DNA from: Lachnospiraceae bacterium
GTDB lineage: Bacteria; Bacillota; Clostridia; Lachnospirales; Lachnospiraceae
NCBI GenBank assembly: GCA_024695145.1
Contig: JAILIS010000022.1
Span: forward strand, 1-64,000
DNA: 64,000 nt
Direction: 5' to 3'
This document shows, one piece after another, positions 62,939-64,000 of the stretch (positions are counted from its first letter, which is position 1; each line of letters begins with the position of its first letter). The position numbers and the translations under genes were made by a program. Under the pieces are notes generated by a model. That model ran no database searches and was not told the DNA's origin. It worked only from the letters and a program-made list of their open reading frames with translations.

Positions 62939-63615
62939 ACACTCTCCCCTATCTGTTCAATTTGCCAGTCGATCGGACTGAGCCCGTTCGACACGAGAAA
63001 ATCATTTGCTTTCGAAAAATGCCTGCAGCCGAAAAATCCCCTGTGAGCCGACAACGGGCTCGGATGCGCGGCTTTTAATACAAGATGCTTCGGATTGTCA
63101 AGCATAGCCGCCTTCTGCTGGGCCGGCTTTCCCCACAGCATAAATACAATGGGTCTGTCCTGTTTGTTAAGAGCCCTTATCGTTGCATCCGTAAACTGTT
63201 CCCAACCTTTTCCCCTGTGGGAAAATGCAACATGCGCTCTTACAGTCAGAACCGTATTCAGCAGCATCACACCCTGATCTGCCCATTTTGCAAGATAACC
63301 GTTATCCGGTATATAAAGGCCCAGATCATCATGAAGCTCTTTATAAATATTTACAAGACTCGGAGGGATGGCGACTCCCGGTGAAACCGAAAAGCAAAGG
63401 CCGTGAGCCTGACCCGGCTCATGATACGGATCCTGGCCAAGTATCAGCACCCTGACATCTTTAAGTGGTGTCCTGTCGTATGCTGCAAAAACATCCTGCT
63501 TCTTCGGATATATGGTATGTGTCCTGTATTCCTCATTTACAAATTTATAAAGCTTTGCGTAATACGGTTTCGAAAACTCGGCGGATAAGGGCTCCAGCCA
63601 GTCATTATCTATCAA
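62935..63615 (-). CDS. ung: Uracil-DNA glycosylase
   Basis: 226 residues. Removes uracil from DNA. Family 1 motifs are present: catalytic GQDPYHEPGQAHGL and the leucine-loop HPSPLSAHRGFFGC. Length is normal. It is 1 base after the hisF stop. Confidence 0.97.
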   Translation of the reverse strand: MIDNDWLEPLSAEFSKPYYAKLYKFVNEEYRTHTIYPKKQDVFAAYDRTPLKDVRVLILGQDPYHEPGQAHGLCFSVSPGVAIPPSLVNIYKELHDDLGLYIPDNGYLAKWADQGVMLLNTVLTVRAHVAFSHRGKGWEQFTDATIRALNKQDRPIVFMLWGKPAQQKAAMLDNPKHLVLKAAHPSPLSAHRGFFGCRHFSKANDFLVSNGLSPIDWQIEQIGESV

Positions 63616-63616
63616 T

Positions 63617-64000
63617 TTACAGCCTCCTTACCGATATTCCGCATCCGCTCAGATAATCTTTGAGATCATTTATTTCAAGTTCCTTGTAGTGGAAAAGCGA
63701 TGCCGCAAGAGCAGCATCAGCTGCACCCTCTGTCAGAACATCCCTGAAATGTTCTTTGCTTCCGGCTCCGCCGCTTGCTATGACCGGTATGCTCACATTC
63801 TCCGATACGGCCTTTGTCAGTTCAATATCAAATCCGGCTTTGGTCCCGTCAGCATCCATACTTGTCAGAAGAATCTCTCCTGCCCCGAGTCTTTCGGCCT
63901 TCATCGCCCACTCGACAGCATCAATTCCCATATCGACCCTGCCGCCGTTCTTATATATGTTCCATCCCGTATTGTCATCACGGCGTTTGGCATCTATGGC
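63617..64000 (-). CDS. hisF: Imidazole glycerol phosphate synthase cyclase subunit, C-terminal part
   Basis: 127 residues visible; the N-terminal half lies beyond the window edge, the frame staying open to base 64000. Recognised by the TIM-barrel motifs [15 protein letters not shown] (with the catalytic aspartate) and [15 protein letters not shown], and by the [12 protein letters not shown] end. It makes imidazole glycerol phosphate in histidine synthesis with HisH. Confidence 0.95.
   Translation of the reverse strand, partial: AIDAKRRDDNTGWNIYKNGGRVDMGIDAVEWAMKAERLGAGEILLTSMDADGTKAGFDIELTKAVSENVSIPVIASGGAGSKEHFRDVLTEGAADAALAASLFHYKELEINDLKDYLSGCGISVRRL

Noticed and set aside
1..64000. CRISPR arrays, rRNA genes and large prophage blocks
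   Set aside because: No regularly spaced repeats, rRNA-like stretches or runs of phage structural genes were seen anywhere in the window.

Overview
The window reads as a chromosomal stretch of an anaerobic Clostridia bacterium, most likely a Lachnospiraceae. This is inferred from gene order and protein style: priA-def-fmt-metallopeptidase-rsmB-rlmN-prpC-prkC-rsgA-rpe in one run, a UPF0210/UPF0237 pair, tmcAL, pta, XpaC/TelA, and a proofreading-dead polA. No database search was possible. Almost all genes lie on the minus strand; only a glycosyltransferase at the left edge and a lipoprotein, tRNA-Leu and lysozyme-like gene near 57.6-59.6 kb are on the plus strand.

Layout. 1-410 holds a decayed transposase fragment and a strong promoter placed directly on the start codon of a GT2-GtrA fusion gene. 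1.5-8.3 kb is an accessory transport island: a heterodimeric ABC exporter-fold pair resembling siderophore importers, two TetR regulators, two SAM methyltransferases and a frameshifted FeoB-associated Cys-rich peptide. 8.3-15.7 kb is a sulfur/iron-sulfur operon led by an Rrf2 regulator (mnmA, metQ, metN, metI, a minimal SufC/SufBD pair, an NhaC-type antiporter). 15.7-25.8 kb is a tightly overlapping set of ten genes for a lipid-linked sugar: DegT aminotransferase, GT-C-like membrane protein, two half-size SMR/EamA transporters, a polyprenyl-phosphate GT2, a TPP enzyme, an HMGL-like aldolase, two HAD phosphatases and a UbiA-type phosphoribosyl-polyprenyl synthase. It runs on without a gap from rpe and the conserved housekeeping run (rpe to priA, 25.8-37.3 kb) that contains the PASTA kinase and PP2C phosphatase.

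37.3-47.8 kb carries cyclic-di-GMP-related genes (HDOD protein, one EAL protein with intact catalytic residues and one degenerate), telA, xpaC, a lipoprotein and pta. 47.9-57.4 kb is an operon of polA, coaE, an FtsA-like ATPase, a WalJ-like hydrolase, an ACT protein, a UPF0210 protein and tmcAL, led by a small zinc-finger membrane protein. The right end has a lipoprotein, tRNA-Leu(CAA) followed at once by a membrane-anchored phage-type lysozyme, then a minus-strand group: hisF (cut by the window edge), ung, a TPR-MORN protein, a lysA-like decarboxylase and a pseudo-receiver protein.

The most promising system is the 15.7-25.8 kb cluster. It combines ArnB/ArnC/ArnE-F/ArnT-like roles with a DPPR-synthase-like UbiA enzyme and an aldolase/TPP pair, which suggests synthesis, flipping and transfer of an unusual lipid-linked sugar to a cell-surface polymer.
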